NCBI GenBank assembly: GCA_004124385.1
Contig: SCKN01000007.1
Location: 62,001 to 126,000 of the forward strand
Reading direction: 5' to 3'
DNA: 64,000 nucleotides
DNA from: Fidelibacterota bacterium
GTDB lineage: Bacteria > Fidelibacterota > Marinisomatia > Marinisomatales > TCS55
Part shown: positions 51,936-59,860 of the stretch, piece after piece
How the letters are laid out: every line of letters begins with the position of its first letter
How positions within the stretch are numbered: the first letter of the stretch is position 1
Translations under genes and position numbers: made by a program
Notes under the pieces: generated by a model
Database searches by the model: none
What the model saw: the letters and a program-made list of their open reading frames with translations, nothing else
Told to the model about the DNA's origin: nothing

Positions 51936-52357
51936 TGTCTCCATTAAGACCCTTTCATTTAGCAATACCTGTACATGATTTGGAACTTGCTCGTGATTTT
52001 TATGAAGGTACTTTAGGTTGTTCCACTGGACGTGAGTCTAAAAAATGGATCGATTTCAATTTTTTTGGTCATCAGTTAGTTACCCATTTGGATGCAAGTA
52101 AACGTATTTCTAAAATTGCAAATGAAGTTGATGGTGATCGAGTGCCTGTCCCTCACTTTGGTATTATACTCAAAAAAGAAGATTGGGAATCATTATCCCA
52201 AAAACTGTCAGGAACTAACGTAAATTTTATTATTAAACCGCGTACGAGATTCAAAAAGAATGCTGGAGAACAATCTACTTTGTTTATCGAAGACCCAAGT
52301 GGGAATGCGCTGGAGTTCAAATCATTTCAAAATGATTCAAACATATTTAAAAGGTAA
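51935..52357 (+). CDS. VOC-superfamily (glyoxalase/dioxygenase-like) protein
   Basis: 140 aa, single vicinal-oxygen-chelate fold: PFHLAIPVHDLELARDFYEG at the start (metal-ligand His), HFGIILKKEDWESLSQKLSG in the middle (second His) and FIEDPSGNALEFKSF at the end (Glu ligand). The three ligands H, H and E are in canonical places, so a metal-dependent lyase or dioxygenase activity is likely; the substrate is unknown. It has no signal peptide. The start overlaps the subtilisin stop by one base (TAATG), an odd pairing of a cytoplasmic enzyme behind secreted proteins. Confidence 0.85.
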   Translation: MSPLRPFHLAIPVHDLELARDFYEGTLGCSTGRESKKWIDFNFFGHQLVTHLDASKRISKIANEVDGDRVPVPHFGIILKKEDWESLSQKLSGTNVNFIIKPRTRFKKNAGEQSTLFIEDPSGNALEFKSFQNDSNIFKR

Positions 52358-52359
52358 TT

Positions 52360-52836
52360 ATGAATTACACTAAAACGACTGTTGATTACAATGATTTACC
52401 TGAATGGGTGACTTTTTTAAGAGATGAATTAGGTTTGAAAGGAGTGGGGATCGGGTTAATTCATTTGCATGCAGGTAAAGGGTATAAGTTTCTCCATCAG
52501 CACAAGGAACAAGAAGAGGTCTATTTTATTATGAAGGGAAGAGGTATAATACATATTGATGGTGAAGATATTGATGTATCTGTTGGTGACATTATTAAAA
52601 TTGATCCAGATGGGAAACGAGCTTTAAAGGCTGGTGATGATAGCGAATTAGTAGCAATATGTATTGGAGGTGTCCCAAAAGATGGTTATCCTAGACATAC
52701 AGAATCACACACATTGTTTGATGACGGTATTCCAGACTTTGATAATCCTCCCCATTGGTATAAAAATGATAAAGATGTAATAAGTCTTCTAAAACACCTA
52801 AAGGAAAAAAAAGAAGATCTAACTAAAAATAATTAA
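52360..52836 (+). CDS. Cupin-domain protein
   Basis: 158 aa. A single cupin barrel (about 35-115): KFLHQHKEQEEVYFIMKGRG is the G-x5-H-x-H-x3,4-E-x6-G type first motif, and VSVGDIIKIDPDGKRAL leads to the second motif, where the usual His is replaced by non-ligand residues. The first-motif ligands (H, H, E) are intact, so metal binding is possible but with an incomplete set. Function unknown; cytoplasmic. It is last in the run starting at 43696 (2-base gap after VOC, with AAAGG before the start). The 61-base convergent gap downstream holds a weak TTTCGG/CCGAAA inverted repeat (52868-52896). Confidence 0.78.
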   Translation: MNYTKTTVDYNDLPEWVTFLRDELGLKGVGIGLIHLHAGKGYKFLHQHKEQEEVYFIMKGRGIIHIDGEDIDVSVGDIIKIDPDGKRALKAGDDSELVAICIGGVPKDGYPRHTESHTLFDDGIPDFDNPPHWYKNDKDVISLLKHLKEKKEDLTKNN

Positions 52837-52897
52837 TAGAATAATTTATTATTTTTGCATCTGATGATTTCGGAACCTAAACTTTTCAAACCGAAAC

Positions 52898-53989
52898 TTA
52901 TTTACTAACTAACTCGTCTGTTTCCTTCTTTATATCACCGGTCCAATTATTGTCACGATTCGCGCCCAATGCATTCGCTTTTTTCGCAAGTCGCTTATCT
53001 GCCAAGTCATGGTGTGTTGTAAGATATTGTAATGAATGGCCTACAAACTCACGCACGGTTTTGAAACCATGTTTATCCATGAAGTTTGATAATCCTTCAC
53101 ACATTTCATCAACCATCTCGTAGCCCTGCAACATTACACCTGTGCATACCTGAACAGTAGAACTCCCCATTAGGATAAATTCAATAGCTTCACGGCTGCT
53201 TATAACACCACCAATACCTGATATTTCTGCTTCTGGGACACCTCTTCCTATTTGGGAAACCATGCGCAACGCAATGGGTTTAACAGCATAATAAGAATAT
53301 CCACCGGGAGTTGAATGGCCTTCCACCGTGGGCATTGGCGCCAATGTTTCAAGATCAATATTTAAAATAGATGATATAGTATTGATCGCTGCAACGCCAC
53401 CGGCACCGCCATCCATCGCGGCTTTGGCCGGTTCTGTGATGTCTAAAATATCGGGAGTCATTTTGGCCCATATTGGCAAGTCTGTTACCTCGGCAACCCA
53501 ACCCGTTACTTCTTTAACCATATCTGGGTTCTGTCCCATAGCTGCTCCCATGCCTTCTTCAGGATGTCCGTGAGGGCAAGAAAAATTCAATTCAAACATA
53601 TTAACACCGGTTTCAACAATTCTACCTGTTAATTCCTGCCATGAATCCTTATTATATTTCTCCATTATAGAAGAAATTAACACCTTGTCTGGATGTGCAT
53701 CTTTTATGGTTTTAAATTCATCCAGCCATATTTCCAGTGTTCTGTCGGATATTAGTTCAATGTTCTCGAAACCGATAATTTCACCACTTGGTGTTTTTAA
53801 TTTTCCATATCGGGGGGCAACATTTATGACTCGAGTTTCTGTCAAACTAACCGTTTTTGCAGAAACCCCACCCCACCCATTATCAAAAGCCTTTATGATG
53901 GTTTTTGAATTAGTGCTAGGTGGCCCTGACCCAATTACAAATGGGTTTGGAAATCTAATACCGTTTACTTCTATACTTAAATCTGCCAT
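52898..53989 (-). CDS. preA: PreA-like dihydropyrimidine dehydrogenase subunit, lacking the Fe-S tail
   Basis: 363 aa, an FMN-binding barrel of the dihydroorotate dehydrogenase superfamily: NPFVIGSGPPSTN, NMFELNFSCPHGHPEEGMGA, LPIWAKMTPDILDI, GGVAAINTISSI and ISGIGGVISSREAIEFILMG match PreA/DPD. E. coli PreA is about 411 aa and ends in two 4Fe-4S motifs. Here the protein stops before them and no Cys cluster is present, and no PreT partner is adjacent. The position of the mammalian catalytic Cys in L-A-C-G-Q reads A-A-M-G-Q (alignment from memory). It reduces uracil/thymine to the dihydro form; the electron donor is unclear. Precedes no downstream gene; follows the ureidopropionase gene by 25 bases. 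Confidence 0.87.
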   Translation of the reverse strand: MADLSIEVNGIRFPNPFVIGSGPPSTNSKTIIKAFDNGWGGVSAKTVSLTETRVINVAPRYGKLKTPSGEIIGFENIELISDRTLEIWLDEFKTIKDAHPDKVLISSIMEKYNKDSWQELTGRIVETGVNMFELNFSCPHGHPEEGMGAAMGQNPDMVKEVTGWVAEVTDLPIWAKMTPDILDITEPAKAAMDGGAGGVAAINTISSILNIDLETLAPMPTVEGHSTPGGYSYYAVKPIALRMVSQIGRGVPEAEISGIGGVISSREAIEFILMGSSTVQVCTGVMLQGYEMVDEMCEGLSNFMDKHGFKTVREFVGHSLQYLTTHHDLADKRLAKKANALGANRDNNWTGDIKKETDELVSK

Positions 53990-54014
53990 AATTTTCTCTT
54001 TTTATTAATTTATT

Positions 54015-54881
54015 TTAAAGTTCTACCAACTTACCATAGGTTTCTGGACGACGGTCCCGAAAAAATTGCCACGTAGAACGCACTTCATCAATCATATCTA
54101 AATTGAATTCAGAGACTAATAATTCATCTTGGTCTCTTGATGCTTCCGCAATAATCTGTCCTCGTGGATTCACAAAATATGAAGTGCCATAAAATTCGCC
54201 TAAATTCCATGGTTTTTCGGTCCCCACTCGGTTGATGCAACCCATGAAATATCCATTGGCTGCTGCATGTGCCGGTTGCTCTAATTTCCATAAATACTCG
54301 CTTAATCCCGCAACCGTAGCAGATGGATTATACACAATTTCTGCACCATTCAATCCAAGGCATCTTGCGCCATCTGGAAAATGGCGATCGTAACAAATGT
54401 AAACGCCCACTTTGGCATATTTTGTTTCAAAAACAGGATATCCTAAATTTCCTGGTTTGAAAAAATATTTTTCCCAAAATCCAGATGTTTGAGGAATGTG
54501 ATTTTTTCTATATTTGCCCAAATATTCTCCATCTGCATCAATGACTGCCGCTGTGTTATATAATACACCTGCCTGTTCTTTTTCATAAATAGGAACAATA
54601 ATAACCATATTATACTTTTTGGCATATTCCTGCATAAGTTCAGTGGTTGGGCCCGGAACGGACTCTGCAGAAGCATACCATGCATTATCTTGCCCTGAAC
54701 AAAAATAAGGTGTATTAAATATTTCTTGTAGACATAAAATTTGCACACCTTGTTTTCCCGCATCTTCAATGAATGGAATATGCTTTTGAACCATTGCGTC
54801 CATTATTTCTGCAATAGTTCCTTCTCCCTCTGTCATAGGAAGACTCATCTGAATTAATCCAGATTTAATATTTCTAGCCAT
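54015..54881 (-). CDS. Beta-ureidopropionase / N-carbamoyl amidohydrolase (nitrilase family)
   Basis: 288 aa with the complete nitrilase triad: Glu in VQILCLQEIFNTPYF (near 52), Lys in YLGKYRKNHIPQ (near 127) and Cys in VGVYICYDRHFPDGARCLGL (near 161). The C-Y-D-R-H-F-P-D-G-A-R block is characteristic of beta-ureidopropionase and N-carbamoylputrescine amidase. Beside dihydropyrimidinase and PreA, beta-ureidopropionase (carbamoyl-beta-alanine to beta-alanine, CO2 and NH3) is the sensible assignment. A strong AAGGAG lies 6 bases before the start on the minus strand. It follows the dihydropyrimidinase by 21 bases. Confidence 0.9.
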   Translation of the reverse strand: MARNIKSGLIQMSLPMTEGEGTIAEIMDAMVQKHIPFIEDAGKQGVQILCLQEIFNTPYFCSGQDNAWYASAESVPGPTTELMQEYAKKYNMVIIVPIYEKEQAGVLYNTAAVIDADGEYLGKYRKNHIPQTSGFWEKYFFKPGNLGYPVFETKYAKVGVYICYDRHFPDGARCLGLNGAEIVYNPSATVAGLSEYLWKLEQPAHAAANGYFMGCINRVGTEKPWNLGEFYGTSYFVNPRGQIIAEASRDQDELLVSEFNLDMIDEVRSTWQFFRDRRPETYGKLVEL

Positions 54882-54902
54882 TTGATTTCTCCTTGAATTC
54901 TA

Positions 54903-56297
54903 TTATTTCATACCGCCATATAGACCGCGTTTTAAAAAGCGTCCATCGCCCTTCTTTCCTACATATTCGCATTTATCAATGATGATTTTTCCACGAGAAA
55001 GAACGGTTTCAGTAAAGCCGGTCACTTCAAAACCTTCGTAAGCATTGTAATCTACTCTCATGTGATGGGTACAGGCATTTTTAATGCTGATTGTTTCTTT
55101 TCGATGCGGATCAAAAATAACAATGTCCGCATCGCTGCCAACGGCAATCGTACCTTTTTTGGGAAATAGTCCAAAAGTTTTCGCAGCGGCTGTTGATGTT
55201 AATTCAACAAATTTATTCAGTGAAATTCTGCCTGAATTCACACCGCCATTGTAAACAAGACTCATACGATTCTCCACACCGGGACCGCCGTTGGGAATCT
55301 TGGAAAAATCATTAATCCCCAATATTTTTTGATCCTTGAAACAGAATGGACAATGATCCGTGGAAATAGATTGGAGATCACCGAATCGGAGCCCCTTCCA
55401 TAGTTCATCCTGGTTCCACTTTTTCCGCAAGGCTGGTGTCATGACATATTTGGCTCCTTCAAACCCTTCCTGTTCATAATAAGAATCGTCTAAAAATAGA
55501 TATTGTGGACATGTTTCAGCAAAGGCATGAACACCTCGATTCCGGGCCAGCATAACCTGTTCCAAGGCATCAGAACTTGAGAGATGAACAATATAAACGG
55601 GGACTTGGGCGACTTCCGCAATGGAAATGGCGCGATGGACACCCTCCGCTTCCATCCGTGTGGGGCGGGTCAGGGCATGATATTTTGGCTCTGTTTTTCC
55701 TTCGGCCAAAGCGATTTTGACAATTTCATCTATGACAATGCCGTTTTCAGCATGCATACACACAACCGTTCCGTTTTCGCCTGCTTGGCGCATAGCACGA
55801 TAAATCGTGCCATCATCCACATATAACACGCCAGGATAAGCCATGAATAACTTATAGGATGTTACACCGGCGTCAGCCAGCATTTTCATCTCATGGAGGC
55901 GATTATCTTCTAAATCAGTCACAATCATATGGAACCCATAATCGATGGCTGTTTTCCCATCGGCTTTTGCATGCCACGTATCCAATGCTTCCAATGTGGA
56001 ATGACCTTTGGTTTGAATCGCAAAATCAATGAGCGTTGTGGTACCGCCATGGGCAGCAGCACGTGTTCCCGTTTCAAAATCATCCGCAGATGTGGTACCG
56101 CCAAAAGGCATATCTAAATGGGTATGTGGATCCAGTCCACCGGGGAAAAGATATTTTCCAGTAGCATCAATCACTTCATCAGCTTCTACTTCAAGGTTTT
56201 TACCAATAAGTGAAACAGTTTCATTTTCTATATACACATCACCCATATAGTCATCGACTGCAGTGATAACTCGACCATTTTTAATTAGAACTGACAT
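54903..56297 (-). CDS. hydA: Dihydropyrimidinase (D-hydantoinase)
   Basis: 464 aa amidohydrolase of normal length. The metal site is complete: FPGGLDPHTHLDMPFGGT (H-x-H), the carboxylated Lys in VTSYKLFMAYPGV (near 150), His in VVCMHAENG, His in YIVHLSSSDALEQ and Asp in SISTDHCPFC. It opens the ring of 5,6-dihydrouracil to carbamoyl-beta-alanine, between the PreA and ureidopropionase steps. AAGGAAG lies about 8 bases before the ATG. It is 52 bases downstream of the permease gene, so the order along the transcript is permease, ring hydrolysis, ureido hydrolysis, ring reduction. Confidence 0.94.
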   Translation of the reverse strand: MSVLIKNGRVITAVDDYMGDVYIENETVSLIGKNLEVEADEVIDATGKYLFPGGLDPHTHLDMPFGGTTSADDFETGTRAAAHGGTTTLIDFAIQTKGHSTLEALDTWHAKADGKTAIDYGFHMIVTDLEDNRLHEMKMLADAGVTSYKLFMAYPGVLYVDDGTIYRAMRQAGENGTVVCMHAENGIVIDEIVKIALAEGKTEPKYHALTRPTRMEAEGVHRAISIAEVAQVPVYIVHLSSSDALEQVMLARNRGVHAFAETCPQYLFLDDSYYEQEGFEGAKYVMTPALRKKWNQDELWKGLRFGDLQSISTDHCPFCFKDQKILGINDFSKIPNGGPGVENRMSLVYNGGVNSGRISLNKFVELTSTAAAKTFGLFPKKGTIAVGSDADIVIFDPHRKETISIKNACTHHMRVDYNAYEGFEVTGFTETVLSRGKIIIDKCEYVGKKGDGRFLKRGLYGGMK

Positions 56298-56349
56298 TAT
56301 CTACTTCCTTAAGTTTACACTTGTAATAAAGTATATGAATTTATTCATA

Positions 56350-57741
56350 TTAATGGTTACCCCATGCATTTAACCCACGTTCTTCAACTGTCCCCGGAAT
56401 AGTATTATCTAAAATTAATGCAGAAAAAGCACCCACAGCCATCCCGGTACTTCCTAACGTATTTATAATGTTAGCTAACCAGATAGGCTCAAACTGCATG
56501 GGGTGCTGACCAAAATATTCCGGAACAGATAAACCCATAAAAAAAGCAAATCCAAGGATGAACAAATTTCGCGGTGAATTGAGATCTACAAATTGCAGGT
56601 TGGATAAACCAACAGCTGCTATCATGCCAAACATGGCACAATACATTCCACCAACAATTGGTTGAGGGATCGTTGTAAATAGTGCACCAAATTTTGAAAC
56701 GGTGCCTAAAAGAATCATTATGACAGCACCTGCCTGAACAACCCTTCGAGATCCAACACGGGTTAAACCAATTGCTCCAATGTTTTCACTATAGGAAGTG
56801 GTGCCATTTCCCGTACCAAAAATTCCAGCTATAAAACATCCAATTCCCTCAAATGTGATACCTCTATTAATCATTTTTTTATCTGGTATGGGTGCCCCGG
56901 AAAGTCTCGCGCAGGCGTAATAATCCCCGATTGATTCCACAATTGATGCAATATAACCAGCCAACATGCCCACAATTGCGGCAGCACCAAATTGGGGAAA
57001 TCCCCACTGAAATGGATATGGAATTCGAAACCAAGGTGCATCTTTTAGGTTAGCCAGACTTGTATGTGCCGGGTGTCCTGCTGGGAAAATGCCCAATGCA
57101 GTACAGATAGCGGAAATAATCCAAGCAGTTACTATTGCGAGAAGAATAGGGTAAAGTTCAAACGTTCGATGCTTGTTCCGAAGATATTGGCTGAAAAGAA
57201 TTATCAGAAAAATAGTTAATCCACCAATCGGCCAATACCGCCCTGCTTCCGGTGCACCAAATTTGAATAAAGATAAACCGATCAAGGCTATCGTGGGTGC
57301 AATTGTGATGGGACCTACAAATTTCAATAATCGGCCCACCAACCCGCTGGCACCAACGATAATTTCAGCGAGGGAGCCGGCAATAATAGCACCTTGAACA
57401 TGCTGCATACGTACTTCCCAACCAGCATTGGCTAATGCTGCCATACCGCAAATAGCAAATGTGGGAGCTAAAAATGAAAATGTTCCTCCTTGAACAATAG
57501 GAAGGCGGTTTCCCCAAATAGTTTGCAAAAGTGTGGTTATACCACTGACAAAAAACATTGTAGCAATTAACCATCCCTTTTGAACCGGATCGGTAATACC
57601 AAGCGCTGGAGCCAATAATAAGGGTATTGCAACCGTTGAACCAAACATGGTCAAATAATGTTGAAATCCAAGAATTATCGTCTCCCCCATGGGGGGACTA
57701 TCGTTAATACCGTACAATAATGATGAATTACGTTCTGCCAT
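56350..57741 (-). CDS. NCS2-family uracil/xanthine permease
   Basis: 463 aa with about 14 transmembrane segments. NCS2 landmarks: LGFQHYLTMFGSTVAIPLLL at the start, LPIVQGGTFSFLAPTFAICG, the GNGTTSYSENIGAIGLTRVG block before helix 10 and FGALFTTIPQPIVGGMYCAM. The family imports nucleobases with protons or sodium. Position at the head of a pyrimidine-degradation operon makes uracil/thymine the likely substrate; xanthine or urate branches have a different signature after T-x-S-E-N. AAGGA is 8 bases before the ATG. It is divergent from the cytosine-deaminase gene (68-base gap), linking uptake and deamination. Confidence 0.9.
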   Translation of the reverse strand: MAERNSSLLYGINDSPPMGETIILGFQHYLTMFGSTVAIPLLLAPALGITDPVQKGWLIATMFFVSGITTLLQTIWGNRLPIVQGGTFSFLAPTFAICGMAALANAGWEVRMQHVQGAIIAGSLAEIIVGASGLVGRLLKFVGPITIAPTIALIGLSLFKFGAPEAGRYWPIGGLTIFLIILFSQYLRNKHRTFELYPILLAIVTAWIISAICTALGIFPAGHPAHTSLANLKDAPWFRIPYPFQWGFPQFGAAAIVGMLAGYIASIVESIGDYYACARLSGAPIPDKKMINRGITFEGIGCFIAGIFGTGNGTTSYSENIGAIGLTRVGSRRVVQAGAVIMILLGTVSKFGALFTTIPQPIVGGMYCAMFGMIAAVGLSNLQFVDLNSPRNLFILGFAFFMGLSVPEYFGQHPMQFEPIWLANIINTLGSTGMAVGAFSALILDNTIPGTVEERGLNAWGNH

Positions 57742-57809
57742 GAAAATCCTTTTAATTATTTTAACATAACTATTTAATTTTGAGTACTCTGATTATACTT
57801 TGGTGTTTT

Positions 57810-58304
57810 ATGAATAAGTCGGAAATTAACAACACAATAGAAATGAAAACAGTTATAACTCCCAAATACCAACAAATGCTAAACACGGCTATCCAAGAGG
57901 CTCAAAAAGGTCTAGATGAAGGTGGGATTCCCATTGGTGCAGCTTTATTTCTAACAGATGGAACATTATTGAGTAAAGGACGAAATAGAAGAATTCAGCA
58001 TAATGATCCATCAATACATGGTGAAACGGATGCTTTCAGAAAAGCAGGAAGACAACGATCTTATGCAAATATCATTATGGTAACTACATTAGCGCCTTGT
58101 TGGTACTGCAGTGGATTGATAAAACAATTTAAAATCAGAACAGTCATTATAGGTGAATCGGTCAACTTTTCAGGAGGTATTGAATGGCTAAAGAAAAATG
58201 AAATAGAAGTTATTGACCTTCAATCTGCAGAGTGTATTTCAATGCTAGAAAATTATATACAGAGAAATCCTGATATTTGGAATGAGGATATTGGTGAAGA
58301 TTAA
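57810..58304 (+). CDS. Cytosine deaminase, fungal FCY1-like (CDA fold)
   Basis: 164 aa from ATG 57810; ATG 57843 is an alternative that aligns better with the core and leaves 153 aa. The zinc deaminase motifs are clear: HGETDAFRKAGR (H-x-E) and TTLAPCWYCSG (P-C-x-x-C). The overall sequence follows yeast cytosine deaminase closely in order: EGGIPIGAALF, VIIGESVNFSGG, and a terminal RNPDIWNEDIGED very like the yeast ending. E. coli CodA is an unrelated amidohydrolase. It converts cytosine to uracil, which feeds the divergent uracil uptake and degradation operon. A TAATTTTG (57775-57782) resembles the Bacteroidota -7 element, but no -33 TTG partner is present. Confidence 0.85.
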   Translation: MNKSEINNTIEMKTVITPKYQQMLNTAIQEAQKGLDEGGIPIGAALFLTDGTLLSKGRNRRIQHNDPSIHGETDAFRKAGRQRSYANIIMVTTLAPCWYCSGLIKQFKIRTVIIGESVNFSGGIEWLKKNEIEVIDLQSAECISMLENYIQRNPDIWNEDIGED

Positions 58305-58332
58305 TATTTCATTCTGATAACAATAAAAATTC

Positions 58333-58878
58333 ATGGCAGCAAACGATAAAACACTTTTAAACGATGTAAAAAATTCTGATAAGTCAGCTTTTAAAAAGTT
58401 GTTTCATCGATATCACTCTACTTTATTCAGATTCATAGTATATCGTGTTCATGACGAAGACCTTGCAGAAGATATTGTTCAAGATACATTTTTGCGAGTA
58501 TGGAATAATCGATTAAAACTTGATCCAAATAAATCATTCTTTTCTTTAATTGCCAAAATTGGTACCAATTTATGTTATGATCACTTCAGGCATCAGGAAG
58601 TTCGGGTTCGTCATAAAGATACTATTCCAAAACCAGAACAATCTGATTATGATGACCCTCAAAAATCCCAAGAATTAAATGAGTTAAAGGACGAGATAAA
58701 CCGTATTGTTAACGAACAGTTACCAGAAAAATGCAGGGAAATTTTTGTTTTAAGTCGGATTGAAGGATTGGCGAACCAGGAAATTGCTGCAATCCTAGAT
58801 TTATCGAGGAGGACTGTAGAGAATCAATTGTACAGAGCTCTTAAAATATTAAAGAAACATTTAAAGAATTATTTATGA
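58333..58878 (+). CDS. ECF RNA polymerase sigma factor (FecI-like)
   Basis: 181 aa. Sigma region 2 (about 20-85): LFHRYHSTLFRFIVYRVHDE, DLAEDIVQDTFLRVWNN, ATNLCYDHFRH-type core-binding and -10 recognition. Region 4 (about 120-178): LPEKCREIFVLSRIEGLANQ, EIAAILDLSRRTVENQLYRA, a helix-turn-helix for -35. No regions 1 or 3, so it belongs to group 4 (ECF). It precedes FecR and an STN-domain TonB receptor, the standard order for surface-signal-controlled sigma factors: the receptor senses its ligand, FecR relays, and the sigma factor switches on transcription, often of its own receptor operon. It starts 28 bases after the deaminase stop and has no visible separate promoter. Confidence 0.93.
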   Translation: MAANDKTLLNDVKNSDKSAFKKLFHRYHSTLFRFIVYRVHDEDLAEDIVQDTFLRVWNNRLKLDPNKSFFSLIAKIGTNLCYDHFRHQEVRVRHKDTIPKPEQSDYDDPQKSQELNELKDEINRIVNEQLPEKCREIFVLSRIEGLANQEIAAILDLSRRTVENQLYRALKILKKHLKNYL

Positions 58879-58963
58879 GTGAGTGCCTTTTAAAAACGTT
58901 ATATATGCAGAAACAAGAAACTTTATTTAAAGAAAAAAGAAATATATTAGAATACAGAATTAA

Positions 58964-59860
58964 ATGATGAAAAACTTTGAAAATAAACTTGATCGAATTA
59001 TGCAGCGCATTTGGAAAGAAAGTGCCATGGTTCGATTACCGAAAGTTCCAGATGTTAATGATGCATGGATGCGAATGGAACAGCTAATAGATATTCAAGA
59101 AACTGAATCCATTCAAAAAACGACTGTAAAACCAGCAATGTCAGCTATATTTATAAAGCCAAAATTGATATGGGCTGCGGCTGCTGCGCTAACATTAACA
59201 TTAATTTCCCCCATTTTATATAATGCATATACAACTACATCCATTGTTGCAGAACGAGGACAATTCAAGACTCTAAAGTTAGCGGACGGATCTACTGTGA
59301 AATTGAATGCAGAAAGTTCATTATCCTATAAAAATGGATTTGGTGAACATCACAGAAATGTTTCGTTAACAGGTGAAGCTTTCTTTGATGTAGAAAAAGG
59401 TGATTTACCTTTTATAGTTCAATTTGGATCAGCAACGGTTGAAGTGTTGGGGACTGAATTTAATATTCATGCCCGAGGTTCAAATATTGATGTAATCGTT
59501 TTGGAAGGTACTGTTAAAGTATCAGGCGCAGAAGCAGCAAAAGACGTTGTGTTAACAGCCGGTCAAAAAGTAGACTTTGTCCTAGGACTTAATCCTGGGA
59601 AACCGGAGAAAATTAACCATAATAAATTACCAGGCTGGATTTATAACAAGCTAATCCTTGAACAGACAAATCTGAGGACCGTTTGTAAAGAAATTGAGCG
59701 TAAATTCGATGTTAAAATTAAATTTGCAAGTGTTGACCTTGGCAACATAACTGTTACAGGAATCATTGAAGCAGATGAATTTAATCCTGTTATGGAAACG
59801 CTCGCGACTTTAGCACAACGGTCTTTTAAGTTTGAAAAGGATACTTACATCATATACTAA
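58964..59860 (+). CDS. FecR-family anti-sigma factor / signal transducer
   Basis: 298 aa. A cytoplasmic N-terminal segment (about 1-70) is followed by one transmembrane helix (LIWAAAAALTLTLISPILYN, about 72-91). The periplasmic FecR domain has AERGQFKTLKLADGSTVKLN, FGEHHRNVSLTGEAFFDVEK and VEVLGTEFNIHARGSNIDVI, then a C-terminal STN-like segment (about 225-298: LEQTNLRTVCKEIERKFDVK). It holds the sigma factor inactive until the receptor's STN domain signals. Its 3' end overlaps the receptor gene by 29 bases, which couples their translation. An 85-base gap separates it from the sigma gene. Confidence 0.92.
   Translation: MMKNFENKLDRIMQRIWKESAMVRLPKVPDVNDAWMRMEQLIDIQETESIQKTTVKPAMSAIFIKPKLIWAAAAALTLTLISPILYNAYTTTSIVAERGQFKTLKLADGSTVKLNAESSLSYKNGFGEHHRNVSLTGEAFFDVEKGDLPFIVQFGSATVEVLGTEFNIHARGSNIDVIVLEGTVKVSGAEAAKDVVLTAGQKVDFVLGLNPGKPEKINHNKLPGWIYNKLILEQTNLRTVCKEIERKFDVKIKFASVDLGNITVTGIIEADEFNPVMETLATLAQRSFKFEKDTYIIY

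Noticed and set aside
52868-52896. TTTCGG/CCGAAA inverted repeat between convergent genes
   Set aside because: Six-base stem with a 17-base loop and no T-run; too weak to call a terminator.
57775-57782. TAATTTTG as a Bacteroidota-type -7 promoter element
   Set aside because: The match is expected by chance in AT-rich DNA and there is no -33 TTG element at the right distance; kept only as a note on the deaminase entry.
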